A stretch of DNA of 64,000 nt, taken from contig NZ_JACHNP010000003.1 of assembly GCF_014206815.1 (NCBI RefSeq), positions 310,001 to 374,000 on the forward strand, written 5' to 3'. Of the stretch, positions 1 to 7,294 are shown in pieces. Position numbers and translations under genes: made by a program. The first letter of the stretch is position 1, and each line of letters starts with the position of its first letter. The notes under the pieces were generated by a model. That model did no database searches. It had not been told where the DNA came from and saw only the letters and a program-made list of their open reading frames with translations. The stretch comes from Xanthomonas sp. F10 (GTDB lineage Bacteria > Pseudomonadota > Gammaproteobacteria > Xanthomonadales > Xanthomonadaceae).

Positions 1-2
1 TT

Positions 3-266
3 GGGCGCGCACAGCAAGCGATAGAAAGGCGGGAGTATAGTCGGATTTGTAAATCGCCAATACCGCCTACGGGCGATAAATGTAAGGATGCTCTTGCGAA
101 CCTCCAGCGTCTTAAACAGTGCCTGCAGTTGCGGGACGCTTTTAGTAAAAAATGGTTTAATGATCAGGATGTCGGGCATGTAATCGAGGTTGAAAATACC
201 CGGAGGGCAATTAGGAAGTTGGAGGATTTTATTGGCCGCAATTGTCCCGCAATGATCATTAGCTGA
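3..266 (+). CDS. C-terminal end of a polymorphic (probably Rhs-type) toxin, 5' end outside the window
   Basis: The reading frame is open from the first bases and stops at TGA 264-266, giving 87 residues of the end of a longer protein. The piece is hydrophilic and basic with Cys-rich positions (GDKCKDAL, LKQCLQL, RNCP) and a GHVIEVENTRRAIRKLED helix. Cys-bearing helical tails like this occur at the variable tips of Rhs/YD-repeat toxins, but I cannot name the toxin family. Support for the toxin reading comes from context: eight bases downstream is an ankyrin protein of immunity type, and an rhs core fragment follows. Codon use is AT-rich compared with the chromosome further along. The enzymatic activity is unknown. 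Confidence 0.55.
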   Translation, partial: GRAQQAIERREYSRICKSPIPPTGDKCKDALANLQRLKQCLQLRDAFSKKWFNDQDVGHVIEVENTRRAIRKLEDFIGRNCPAMIIS

Positions 267-273
267 GGTTGCC

Positions 274-633
274 ATGAAAATAGAGGATGTTTTTTCATTG
301 TACAAAGATCTTCCTGAATATGCTGGAATTGATTTGGATAGTGTGAAAAGGGTGAGTCTATTCGGCGACTATCCAATTAATGTTGCAGCAACGCGGGGCT
401 CTGTGCGAGAGATGTCTGCTCTCTTTATTTCTGGCGCAGACCTTAATACTCCTGGTGAGCATGGATATACGCCTCTTCATAATGCGGTTGAGCAAGGTAA
501 TGTTGATGCTGTTAGGTGGCTTTTAGAGAATGGTGCAGATAAGAGTTTGCTTAACTCGGCAGGTGAAACTCCCGCTGATTTGGCAAACATTTTGTGTGAG
601 ACTTTAATTGGGTCGATCTTGAATTCTTGTTGA
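274..633 (+). CDS. Ankyrin-repeat protein, candidate immunity protein for the upstream toxin tail
   Basis: A 119-residue cytoplasmic protein with no signal peptide. Residues about 35-110 form ankyrin repeats: PINVAATRGSVREM, then a canonical HGYTPLHNAVEQGNVDAVRWLLENGADK (residues 62 on), then GETPADLA. Ankyrin proteins are a known class of immunity proteins that bind the polymorphic toxin encoded just upstream. The ATG lies 7 bases after the toxin stop with an AGGTTG-type ribosome site overlapping that stop, so the two are likely co-translated. Base composition matches the AT-rich toxin tail rather than the GC-rich core genome, which fits acquisition as a cassette. Neutralising activity is inferred from position only. 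Confidence 0.65.
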   Translation: MKIEDVFSLYKDLPEYAGIDLDSVKRVSLFGDYPINVAATRGSVREMSALFISGADLNTPGEHGYTPLHNAVEQGNVDAVRWLLENGADKSLLNSAGETPADLANILCETLIGSILNSC

Positions 634-661
634 GGTGTGTTTTTAAGATGCTTGCCGCTGC

Positions 662-1681
662 CTTGATTACGACCATGCAGTACTCGTATGGCATCCGCGG
701 CTGGCGACACAGGTTAAGCGCAGCGGCACCACCGTGGCGAACTATGCCTACAACGGCCGAGGGAGCAGGTGCGGCGGGTGGGCAAGACCAACGTCTACAC
801 GCGTACGACGAGAGCGGTCACTGGCTGGGCGACTACGACAACAACGGCGCCGTCGTGCAGCAGGCGATCTGGCTGGAGGATCTGCCGGTCGGCGTGCTGG
901 CCAAGACCACGCTGCGCTACGTGCAGCCGGACCATCTGGCACCCCACGCGCGGTGATCGACCCGGTCCGCGACGTGGCGATCTGGCGCTGGGACCTGAAG
1001 GGCGAAGCCTTCGGTACTACTGCCCCGGACCAGGATCCGGACAAGGACGGCACGGCCTTCGTGTTCGACATGCGCTTCCCGGGCCAGCGCTACGACGCGT
1101 TGAGTGGGCTCAATCGGAACTACTTCCGTGACTACGAGGCCGGTACGGGGCGGTATGTGCAGAGTGATCCGATTGGGTTGGCAGGGGGAATCGGCACTTT
1201 TATCTACGCTCAATCGCGGCCCGTGTCAGCTATAGATTTTTATGGCCTCGAATCGGTCGATTCGTTTAATAACGGCGGCCATCGAATGTCTTGGGAGGAT
1301 GGCCCGAAGCGTACCCCCGATTATTTTAAGCTTCAATCAGACCTCTATGTTTTCAGTTTTTCAATTACGCTGTCACGTAGTGGGAAAGTTTTTGTGGGGG
1401 GAGGATTTGCTCGTAATTATTTGACGTACAATACTAAAACCCCAGGAATCTCACTATCGGCAGGATTCTTGAATCAATGTGACGACCCAAGCGGTAGCGA
1501 GGTTGACAATTTTATCGGTGGTTTTGGCATGGGGGCTGCAGGTGGCTATCGTGGAATTGGAGGCGCCTTTGCATGGTCACCTGGCCAAGGTACGGCTACT
1601 GAAGTGGGTTTAGGCATTGGCGCTGGCGCTTCACCCGGAGAAGTCACTACAGAGAAGTGGAGGATCGGAAGTGGCTGGTAA
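662..1681 (+). pseudogene. Fragment of an rhs core with a distinct C-terminal tip; carries single-base deletions
   Basis: The translated pieces read as the end of an Rhs/YD-repeat core: QVKRSGTTVANYAYNGRG, then RRVGKTNVYT, then YDESGHWLGDYDNN and LRYVQPDHL, then GTPRAVIDPV, RYDALSGLNRNYFRDYEAG and the hallmark RYVQSDPIGLAGG. These lie in three frames. Matching them requires one missing base near 763, one near 800 and one near 938. Together the three losses restore the original frame, leaving an open frame from 734 to 1681 with about 58 scrambled residues inside it. After the hallmark motif comes a roughly 130-residue Gly-rich tip that I do not recognise. There is no N-terminal part of an rhs gene. 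This looks like a displaced tip left by recombination. Sequencing error is the alternative explanation for the deletions. Confidence 0.75.
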
Positions 1682-2117
1682 AAAAACTAATATTTTCTTC
1701 AAAGTAGTCTTTTTTGTTGCTTTTGGAGCCATAGCTTTATCTATTATTCTGGGCCATGACGGCTCTGATAAAGTTGCCATGGCTGATCTTAAGAAGGCTG
1801 CAAGATCATCTCTGCCATCAAATTGGCCGACGACCTTAGAAGCAACCATTAATAAAGTAACATTCATCGGATATGCCATATCCAAGAATAGCCCTGTCGA
1901 CATAATAGAAAGCGGCAAAGCTATCGAAAAGCTGGCTAACGCTGAAGGATTTCATGAGAAATCCAATGTCGGCTCTAACGCTCATTATCGAAAAGTTTTT
2001 TGTCGCCAATCCACAGCTCTTGATGTGGAAATATACAAAAAGACCGATAAAGAATTTGTTGTTGAATCAGGTGCTTATTGGGCGTCACAAAAGAGTGACT
2101 CTAGATATTGCCGATAG
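1671..2117 (+). CDS. Small single-span membrane protein, candidate immunity partner of the second Rhs tip
   Basis: I place the start at GTG 1671, 12 bases after GGAGG (1658-1662 area). This overlaps the end of the rhs tip by 11 bases and gives 148 residues. Residues about 8-28 (FFKVVFFVAFGAIALSIIL) form one membrane helix with a short basic N-terminus, so the remaining 115 residues should be periplasmic. That domain contains two late cysteines (VFCRQ, SRYCR) that could form a disulfide. The overlap and AT-rich composition match toxin-immunity pairs of Rhs loci. No family is recognised, and an immunity role is inferred from position. An upstream ATG at 1617 is possible but lies far inside the rhs tip. 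Confidence 0.5.
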   Translation: MAGKKTNIFFKVVFFVAFGAIALSIILGHDGSDKVAMADLKKAARSSLPSNWPTTLEATINKVTFIGYAISKNSPVDIIESGKAIEKLANAEGFHEKSNVGSNAHYRKVFCRQSTALDVEIYKKTDKEFVVESGAYWASQKSDSRYCR

Positions 2118-2336
2118 CACTAAGTAAAACTACATGCCCGCGAAGCCACGAGTTAAAACCTAAGCAATCTCTAGAACCAAAATCCTATTTGGGCGTAGGT
2201 GTAAAATTATATTCAGAGCAACAGAATCTGATTCTTAGCGGACCAAGTCGGAGTATTTGAGTAAATTATACAAACCATGCTTGCGGAACAGATATCGTAC
2301 TATTTGCCAAAGCGATTGCAACGGTAGACGGCAGGG
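2118..2336. other. AT-rich spacer with short unassigned coding-like remnants
   Basis: No complete gene is visible. One frame reads a short stretch ending LYSEQQNLILSGPSRSI before a stop near 2261. Another reads NYTNHACGTDIVLFAKAIAT immediately before the next gene. They look like ends of decayed tip or immunity genes, but I cannot place them in a family. Composition is as AT-rich as the flanking Rhs-associated genes. Confidence 0.3.
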
Positions 2337-2747
2337 ATGAAGATTTTCAAGTGGGCGTTAATGCTTTTATCTTTTTTGGCATTTTCTCTTATCGCATTGA
2401 ACACCCTTTTTGCTAATAAGCACTTACTTAATAGCTATTCGGCGGGAGACTATTTCAGATATTTATTTTTCTTTCCTGGAATAACGCTCTGCTTATATCT
2501 GGCGTTTTCACTCTATAAAGCAAGTATGTGGTCACATTTTTTCGTTGCTGTCTTCCTTTGCCTGCCGGCGCTGATTGCGGTGCATTTCGTCGTGTCTGTG
2601 ATGAATGCACATACGGGCGGAGCATATTGGTGGTGGCAGGTGTTGGAGATCGCGGTGACTTATTTGGCATGGTCGCGAACAGGAAAGCGCTGGTCCAAAT
2701 CGCTGCTATCTGATAGAGCGAAGCACTCTGCAAACGGAATCTCGTAG
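2337..2747 (+). CDS. Orphan multi-span membrane protein, possible leftover immunity gene
   Basis: A 136-residue protein, mostly hydrophobic, with about four predicted spans: residues 5-25, 41-61, 66-90 and 97-115 (AYWWWQVLEIAVTYLAW). The tail is short and basic (RTGKRWSKS). The ATG is preceded by a weak GGCAGGG ribosome site. It follows the Rhs tip and immunity pair in the same orientation and shares their AT-rich composition, so it may be an immunity gene that has lost its toxin. No conserved motif was recognised. Confidence 0.45.
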   Translation: MKIFKWALMLLSFLAFSLIALNTLFANKHLLNSYSAGDYFRYLFFFPGITLCLYLAFSLYKASMWSHFFVAVFLCLPALIAVHFVVSVMNAHTGGAYWWWQVLEIAVTYLAWSRTGKRWSKSLLSDRAKHSANGIS

Positions 2748-2982
2748 GAGAACTTCGCCTAGTACCGCGGGCGCGTTGAGCCAATCACTGGAGCCATACA
2801 GGCTGCACCGGATTGCATGTCCCCTCGGCGGGGCGAGTCTGGGGAAATAGGGCTGTCGTTGGTTTCGTTTTAATGTGGTTGCGCTATTCCCCACGCACCA
2901 GAGCATCAACACGCCACAGTCTGGATTTTTATAAACCCCAGCAGTAGAGCCAGAGGTTCTCCGCTGTACCTCGGATCCTTGC

Positions 2983-3390
2983 TCACTGCGGCGGCGCCGC
3001 CAACTCCCGCGCGCTGAGGTAGCCGTCGCCGTTGGTGTCCTGCTTGCGGAAGCGCGCGGTGAGGGTGGCGATGTGCTGAGTGCGGGTGATCGGCGGGCCG
3101 CGGCCGCCGGGCAGTTCGGCAGGGCTGAGCACGCCGTCGTGGTCGCGGTCGCGTGCATCGAAGGCGTAGCTCATCCAGGCCAGGTATTCGTCCAGGCTGA
3201 CACGGCCGTCGCCGTCGCGGTCCATGCGCTGCAGGTAGCTGGCGGTGCTGTCGATCGCCTGCGCCTGGGCGTCGGCGATGCCACCAGCGAACAGGGCGCC
3301 AGCGAGGCTCAGCGTCGACAAGGCCAGTAACGACGAACGCCGCGCAAGGCGGCGTTCGTGCGACCGGGTGCGCGGTCCGCCGCGGCTCAT
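2983..3390 (-). CDS. Secreted EF-hand calcium-binding protein
   Basis: A 135-residue protein. After an Arg-rich N-terminus comes a signal peptide (LLALSTLSLAGALFAGGIADAQA, residues about 20-43), predicting export. Three EF-hand loops follow: DRDGDGRVSLDE, DRDHDGVLSPAE and DTNGDGYLSARE. All have acidic residues at loop positions 1, 3, 5 and 12, apart from a His in the second. The ATG overlaps the stop of the desaturase gene (ATGA), so translation is probably coupled and both genes form one unit. It probably binds Ca2+ in the periplasm, but the physiological partner is unknown. Confidence 0.8.
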   Translation of the reverse strand: MSRGGPRTRSHERRLARRSSLLALSTLSLAGALFAGGIADAQAQAIDSTASYLQRMDRDGDGRVSLDEYLAWMSYAFDARDRDHDGVLSPAELPGGRGPPITRTQHIATLTARFRKQDTNGDGYLSARELAAPPQ

Positions 3391-4583
3391 GCCAGGGCGT
3401 AGCCCTTCAATCGCGCCGCGTACGCCTGCAGCGCGGCGATGCCGCTGGCTTCGGCATCGTGGCACCAGGCCTGCAGGTGCTTGAGGCGTTCGCTGGCGTC
3501 GTGGGTGCGCGCTTCCAGCAGGGCGGCCAGGCGCGCGCGGTGCTCGACCAGGGTGCGCATGCGCGGACGCTGCGCCACCCAGTGCTGCAGCTGTGCGCGG
3601 GCGTCGGGCTTGAGCCAGCGGCCATCGTCGACCAGGCCCTTGCGCAGGCGCCGCGGCAGCAGCTTGCGCAGCTTGGCGCCGGCCTGCGCGGCTTCTTCCT
3701 TCAGCGTCGGCGCGAACACGTTGCGCTGGTAATCGGTCATCGCCTGGAAGCGATGCGACAGCAGCGCGCGCAGGGTGTCGGCGTCGGGCACGGCGATGTT
3801 CGGGCGCACGTCCAGGGTCGGCGCCACGCGCAGGATCTTGGCCAGGCGCAGGGCCGCCAGCGCACGGATCGCGATCCAGCCGATGTCCAGTTCCCAACGG
3901 CGCATCGAGAAGCGGGCCGAGCTCGGGAAGGCATGGTGATTGTTGTGCAGTTCTTCGCCGCCGATCCACAGCGCCCACGGCGTCAGGTTGGTCGAGGTGT
4001 CGGCCGACTCGAAGTTGCGGTAGCCCCACCAGTGGCCCAGGCCGTTGATCACGCCGGCGGCCCAGAACGGGATCCAGGCCATCTGCAGCGCCCACAGGGC
4101 GATGCCGGGCAGGCCGAACAGCGCGAAGTTGACCACGAACAGCGCCAGCGGCCCCAGGTTCGCGTGCGGGGTGTACAGGTGCCGCTCGATCCAGTCGTCC
4201 GGCGCGCCCTTGCCGTACTGCTCGATGTCGCCGCGCTGGGTCCGCGCTTCGCGGTACAGCTCCACGCCGCGCCAGAACACGCGGGCGATGCCCTTGGTCT
4301 GCGGGCTGTGCGGATCTTCCTCGGTCTCCACCTTGGCGTGGTGCTTGCGATGGATCGCCACCCACTCCTTGGTGATCATCGAGGTGGTGAACCAGGTCCA
4401 GAAGCGGAAGAAGTGCGACAGCAGCGGATGGAAATCCACGCCGCGGTGCGCCTGGCTGCGGTGCAGATACAAGGTCACCGCGAAGATGGTGAGCTGGGTG
4501 AACAACAGCAGCACGGCCAGCATGCCCCACCAGCCGACGCCGAGCAGGCCGTTGCCGAGGAAGTCGAGGATCGCGTCGAACAT
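3387..4583 (-). CDS. Membrane fatty-acid desaturase (delta-9 acyl desaturase type)
   Basis: Introduces a cis double bond into saturated acyl chains at the inner membrane using a di-iron centre. I choose ATG 4583 (398 aa) over an upstream start at 4646 because GGAG sits 9 bases before it. The three His boxes are present: HRSQAH (about residue 41), HRKHH (about 79) and HNNHHAFPSS (about 214), flanked by hydrophobic hairpins (GMLAVLLLFTQLTIFAVTLY and others). The C-terminal 130 residues are a soluble helical tail ending WCHDAEASGIAALQAYAARL, a pattern also seen in some transposase C-termini and common on proteobacterial DesA-like proteins. Its stop overlaps the start of the EF-hand gene. Confidence 0.85.
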   Translation of the reverse strand: MFDAILDFLGNGLLGVGWWGMLAVLLLFTQLTIFAVTLYLHRSQAHRGVDFHPLLSHFFRFWTWFTTSMITKEWVAIHRKHHAKVETEEDPHSPQTKGIARVFWRGVELYREARTQRGDIEQYGKGAPDDWIERHLYTPHANLGPLALFVVNFALFGLPGIALWALQMAWIPFWAAGVINGLGHWWGYRNFESADTSTNLTPWALWIGGEELHNNHHAFPSSARFSMRRWELDIGWIAIRALAALRLAKILRVAPTLDVRPNIAVPDADTLRALLSHRFQAMTDYQRNVFAPTLKEEAAQAGAKLRKLLPRRLRKGLVDDGRWLKPDARAQLQHWVAQRPRMRTLVEHRARLAALLEARTHDASERLKHLQAWCHDAEASGIAALQAYAARLKGYALA

Positions 4584-4715
4584 TGCCAGAAGCTCCAGAG
4601 CGTAGGACGGCGTGGGGTCAGAACATGATGGGGGTTGCGACTGCAAACTTCACCCGGCGCTCGCGTATGGTATTCAGCCGCCAAGCGCTTCCGATCACAG
4701 AACGGTGTCGGTTCC

Positions 4716-5558
4716 ATGTCAGTCGCCTCTCCCCAAGCAACCCCTGTGCCAGCATCTGCGCCGCTGATCGAACTGGACCGCGCCAGCGTCGTGCGCGGCC
4801 AGGTCCGCGTGCTGCACGCGCTGAGCCTGCGCATCGCACTCGGCCAGCACACCGCCATCCTCGGCCCGAACGGCTGCGGCAAATCCTCGTTCATCAAGCT
4901 CATCACCCGCGAGCTGTATCCGCTGGCGCGCGCCGGCGAGGAACCGGCGGTGCGGGTGCTCGGCCAGAGCCGCTGGCAGGTGGATCGGCTACGCAGCCAG
5001 TTGGGCATCGTCACCGGCGATCTCAGCGTCAATCTCGCCGACATGCCCGGGCTGGATGTGGAAAGCGCGGTGCTGTCCGGGTTCTTCGCCAGCTATGTGG
5101 TGCCGCCGCACCGCGAGGTGACCGAGGCAATGCGGGCGCGGGCGCGCGAGGCGCTGCAGGCCGCGCACGCGCTGCCGCTGCTGCGGCGCCCGTACGCCGA
5201 ATTGTCGGCCGGCGAAACCCGACGCGTGCTGATCGCGCGCGCCCTGGTCAACCGGCCGCAGGCGTTGCTGCTGGACGAACCCAGCACCGGGCTGGACCTG
5301 GTCGCACGCGAGCACCTGCTGGCGACGATGCGCGACCTCGCCCGCCAGGGCATCACCCTGGTGTTGGTCACGCACCACATCGAAGAGATCGTGCCGGAGA
5401 TCGCGCGGGTGATCCTGCTGCGCGAGGGCCAGGTGTACGCCGACGGCACGCGCGAGGACCTGCTGGCCGATGCACCGTTGTCGGCGGTATTCGGCGGACC
5501 GGTGCGGGTGCAGCGCGACGGCGACAGCTACAGCGCGCGGGTGATCGCGGAGCGCTGA
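4716..5558 (+). CDS. ABC transporter ATP-binding protein, stand-alone
   Basis: A 280-residue cytoplasmic ATPase with a complete set of motifs: Walker A GPNGCGKSS, signature LSAGETRRVLIARAL, Walker B LLLDEPSTGLD and H-loop VLVTHH. The start MSVASPQ is chosen because the upstream extension (from 4635) is basic and lacks family similarity. The sequence resembles the iron/molybdate-type ATPase group (ModF/YlmA-like). No permease or binding protein is adjacent. The desaturase is divergent and an HxlR gene follows in the opposite orientation, so the partner is encoded elsewhere or the protein acts alone. The substrate is undetermined. Confidence 0.75.
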   Translation: MSVASPQATPVPASAPLIELDRASVVRGQVRVLHALSLRIALGQHTAILGPNGCGKSSFIKLITRELYPLARAGEEPAVRVLGQSRWQVDRLRSQLGIVTGDLSVNLADMPGLDVESAVLSGFFASYVVPPHREVTEAMRARAREALQAAHALPLLRRPYAELSAGETRRVLIARALVNRPQALLLDEPSTGLDLVAREHLLATMRDLARQGITLVLVTHHIEEIVPEIARVILLREGQVYADGTREDLLADAPLSAVFGGPVRVQRDGDSYSARVIAER

Positions 5559-5647
5559 TCCGGGGTTGCCGAGGTCGGGCGTTCGGGGCTGTCGGGTTTG
5601 CAGGGTTGCGAGATGCCGCAAGTGATGCCGGTAATGCGGAAATGTCC

Positions 5648-5713
5648 GTAGGAGCGGCTTCAGCCGCGACCGGGCGTTCCAGTAAAGCCCGTCGCGGCTG
5701 AAGCCGCTCCTAC
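5648..5713. repeat. Xanthomonad palindromic intergenic repeat, copy 1
   Basis: GTAGGAGCGGCTTCAGCCGC at the left is repeated inverted at the right, with about 20 bases between, so the transcript can fold into a long hairpin with its own nested GCGGCTTCAGCCGC stem. It lies between the ABC ATPase stop and the HxlR stop (convergent genes), where it may serve as a bidirectional terminator. Further copies are near 47.8, 48.0, 55.0, 56.8 and 61.3 kb. Confidence 0.85.
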
Positions 5714-5774
5714 GTATCTACGTATGGGGCGTCCTCGGTGATCAGCAGCCCCACCATTCGTGCTCACACTGCGC

Positions 5775-6227
5775 TCAGCCAGCGGCGGCGTGCGCGCTCG
5801 GTGCCGGTGAATCGCTCTCGAACGCGGCGCGAGCGCTGCGGATCTGCGCGTGGTGATCGGCGGCCCAGCGCACCAGCGGCGCCAGCACCACGCTCAGCGA
5901 TTGGCCCAGCGGAGTGAGCCGGTACTCCACCCCAGGCGGCACGGTCGGCAGCACCTCACGCGCGACCAGCCCTTCGCGCTGCAGGTCGCGCAGGGTCTGG
6001 GTCAGCATGCGCTGGGAGATGTCCGGCAGCGCGCGGCGCAGTTCGCCGAAGCGGTGCGGGCGTTCGGCCAGCAGCATCACGAACAGGGTGCTCCACTTGT
6101 CGCCGATCTGCGCCAGCACGTCGCGCACCGGGCACTGGTCGATGGCCATGCCGGCGCGCTGGTAGTCCTGCAATTGCTGGCTCATCAGCACGTCGCAGGT
6201 GGCGGCCGGCGGTGCGACGATGTCCAT
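5775..6227 (-). CDS. HxlR-family winged-helix transcriptional regulator
   Basis: A 150-residue DNA-binding protein. The HxlR fold is seen in [29 protein letters not shown] (residues 32-60), then [26 protein letters not shown] (recognition helix) and a wing ending VEYRLTPLG. Cys32 is in the position used by redox- or quinone-sensing members such as YodB and QorR. Divergently transcribed from a QorB-like reductase, the same arrangement as E. coli ytfH/qorB. A perfect 14-bp palindrome lies immediately upstream of its start. An internal start at M15 is possible. It probably represses itself and the reductase until oxidised. Confidence 0.85.
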   Translation of the reverse strand: MDIVAPPAATCDVLMSQQLQDYQRAGMAIDQCPVRDVLAQIGDKWSTLFVMLLAERPHRFGELRRALPDISQRMLTQTLRDLQREGLVAREVLPTVPPGVEYRLTPLGQSLSVVLAPLVRWAADHHAQIRSARAAFESDSPAPSAHAAAG

Positions 6228-6232
6228 GGAGG

Positions 6233-6246
6233 TTACCTCGAGGTAA
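6233..6246. promoter_or_regulatory. Palindrome TTACCTCGAGGTAA, likely HxlR operator
   Basis: A perfect 14-bp inverted repeat 5 bases upstream of the HxlR start codon, inside its leader and containing its GAGG ribosome site. HxlR proteins bind short palindromes between divergent genes. Occupancy here would block transcription and translation initiation of the regulator. Whether the reductase promoter about 100 bp away is also controlled from here is inference. Confidence 0.55.
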
Positions 6247-6359
6247 GCAGGGGCGGAGAAAGTGCCGTCTTTACAGGTCGGCCGAGGTCTCTAGGATAGA
6301 CCAGGTTCCTTTTCCAGACCAAGGCGTCCAGCGACGCCCCCTTCCTCAGGAGACCTGTC

Positions 6360-7265
6360 ATGTCCGCATCTTCCGACTCCCTGCTCGTCACCGGCGCCGG
6401 CGGCCACTTCGGCCAGCGCGTGCTCGCGCACCTGCTCGACACCCTGCAGATCGCGCCATCGCGCGTGGTGGCGATGACCCGCCAGCCCGAACGCCTGGCC
6501 GCCTGGGCGGCGCGCGGCGTGGACGTGCGCCACGGCGATTTCGACGACGCCCCCTCGCTCGACGCAGCGTTCCGCGGCGCCGGCCGCTTGCTGCTGATCA
6601 GCACCGACGCACTGGACCGCCCCGGCCACCGCCTGCAGCAGCACCAGGCGGCGATCGCCGCGGCCGAGCGCGCCGGCGTCGGCCACCTGGTCTACACCTC
6701 CTGCCCAGAACCGCACGGCTCGCCGCTGCTGTTGGCCACCGACCATGCCGGTACCGAAGACGCCCTTGCCGCCAGCGCCCTACCCGCCTGGACCGTGCTG
6801 CGCAACCACTGGTACTTCGAGAATCTGTTCATGAGCCTGCCGTCGGTGCTGGCCTCGGGCCAGTGGTACAGCGCAGCCGGCGATGGCGGCATCGCCCACA
6901 TCGCCCGAGACGACCTGGCCCGCGCTGCCGCGGTCGCCCTGGCCAGCGGCGACGGCAAGCGCACGCTCACCCTCAGCGGCGCCCGCGCCTACACCACCGC
7001 CGAGATCGCCGCACTGGTCGCCCAGGTCCTGGACGTACGGATCCAGGTGGTGCCGGTGCCGGTCGAGGGCCTGGTGCAGGGCATGGTCGGCGCCGGCCTG
7101 CCCGAGCCGGTCGCGCGCGTCTATGCCTCGTTCGACACCAACACCGCGGCCGGCCGCGTCGCCACGGTCACTGGCGACTACCAGGCGCTGACCGGGCAGG
7201 CACCGCTGCCGTTCGAACAGTGGCTGCAGGACCAGCGCGCGCAGCTGGCGGCGTCGAAGCCGTAA
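6360..7265 (+). CDS. qorB: NmrA-like NAD(P)H:quinone oxidoreductase (QorB type)
   Basis: A 301-residue cytoplasmic Rossmann-fold enzyme expected to reduce quinones with NADPH. The dinucleotide motif GAGGHFGQRV is at residues 12-21. VYTSCPEPHGSPLL and the NHWYFENL substrate-pocket motif follow the QorB/NmrA pattern. The start ATG has AGGAG 8 bases before it. Length is close to E. coli QorB (286 aa). The divergent HxlR regulator and shared operator region suggest induction by quinone or electrophile stress. A flavin-free NmrA sensor without catalytic activity is the alternative, but the YtfG-like context favours an enzyme. Confidence 0.8.
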   Translation: MSASSDSLLVTGAGGHFGQRVLAHLLDTLQIAPSRVVAMTRQPERLAAWAARGVDVRHGDFDDAPSLDAAFRGAGRLLLISTDALDRPGHRLQQHQAAIAAAERAGVGHLVYTSCPEPHGSPLLLATDHAGTEDALAASALPAWTVLRNHWYFENLFMSLPSVLASGQWYSAAGDGGIAHIARDDLARAAAVALASGDGKRTLTLSGARAYTTAEIAALVAQVLDVRIQVVPVPVEGLVQGMVGAGLPEPVARVYASFDTNTAAGRVATVTGDYQALTGQAPLPFEQWLQDQRAQLAASKP

Positions 7266-7294
7266 GCAGGCTCGGTGGCGCGCGCGCGTGCGCG

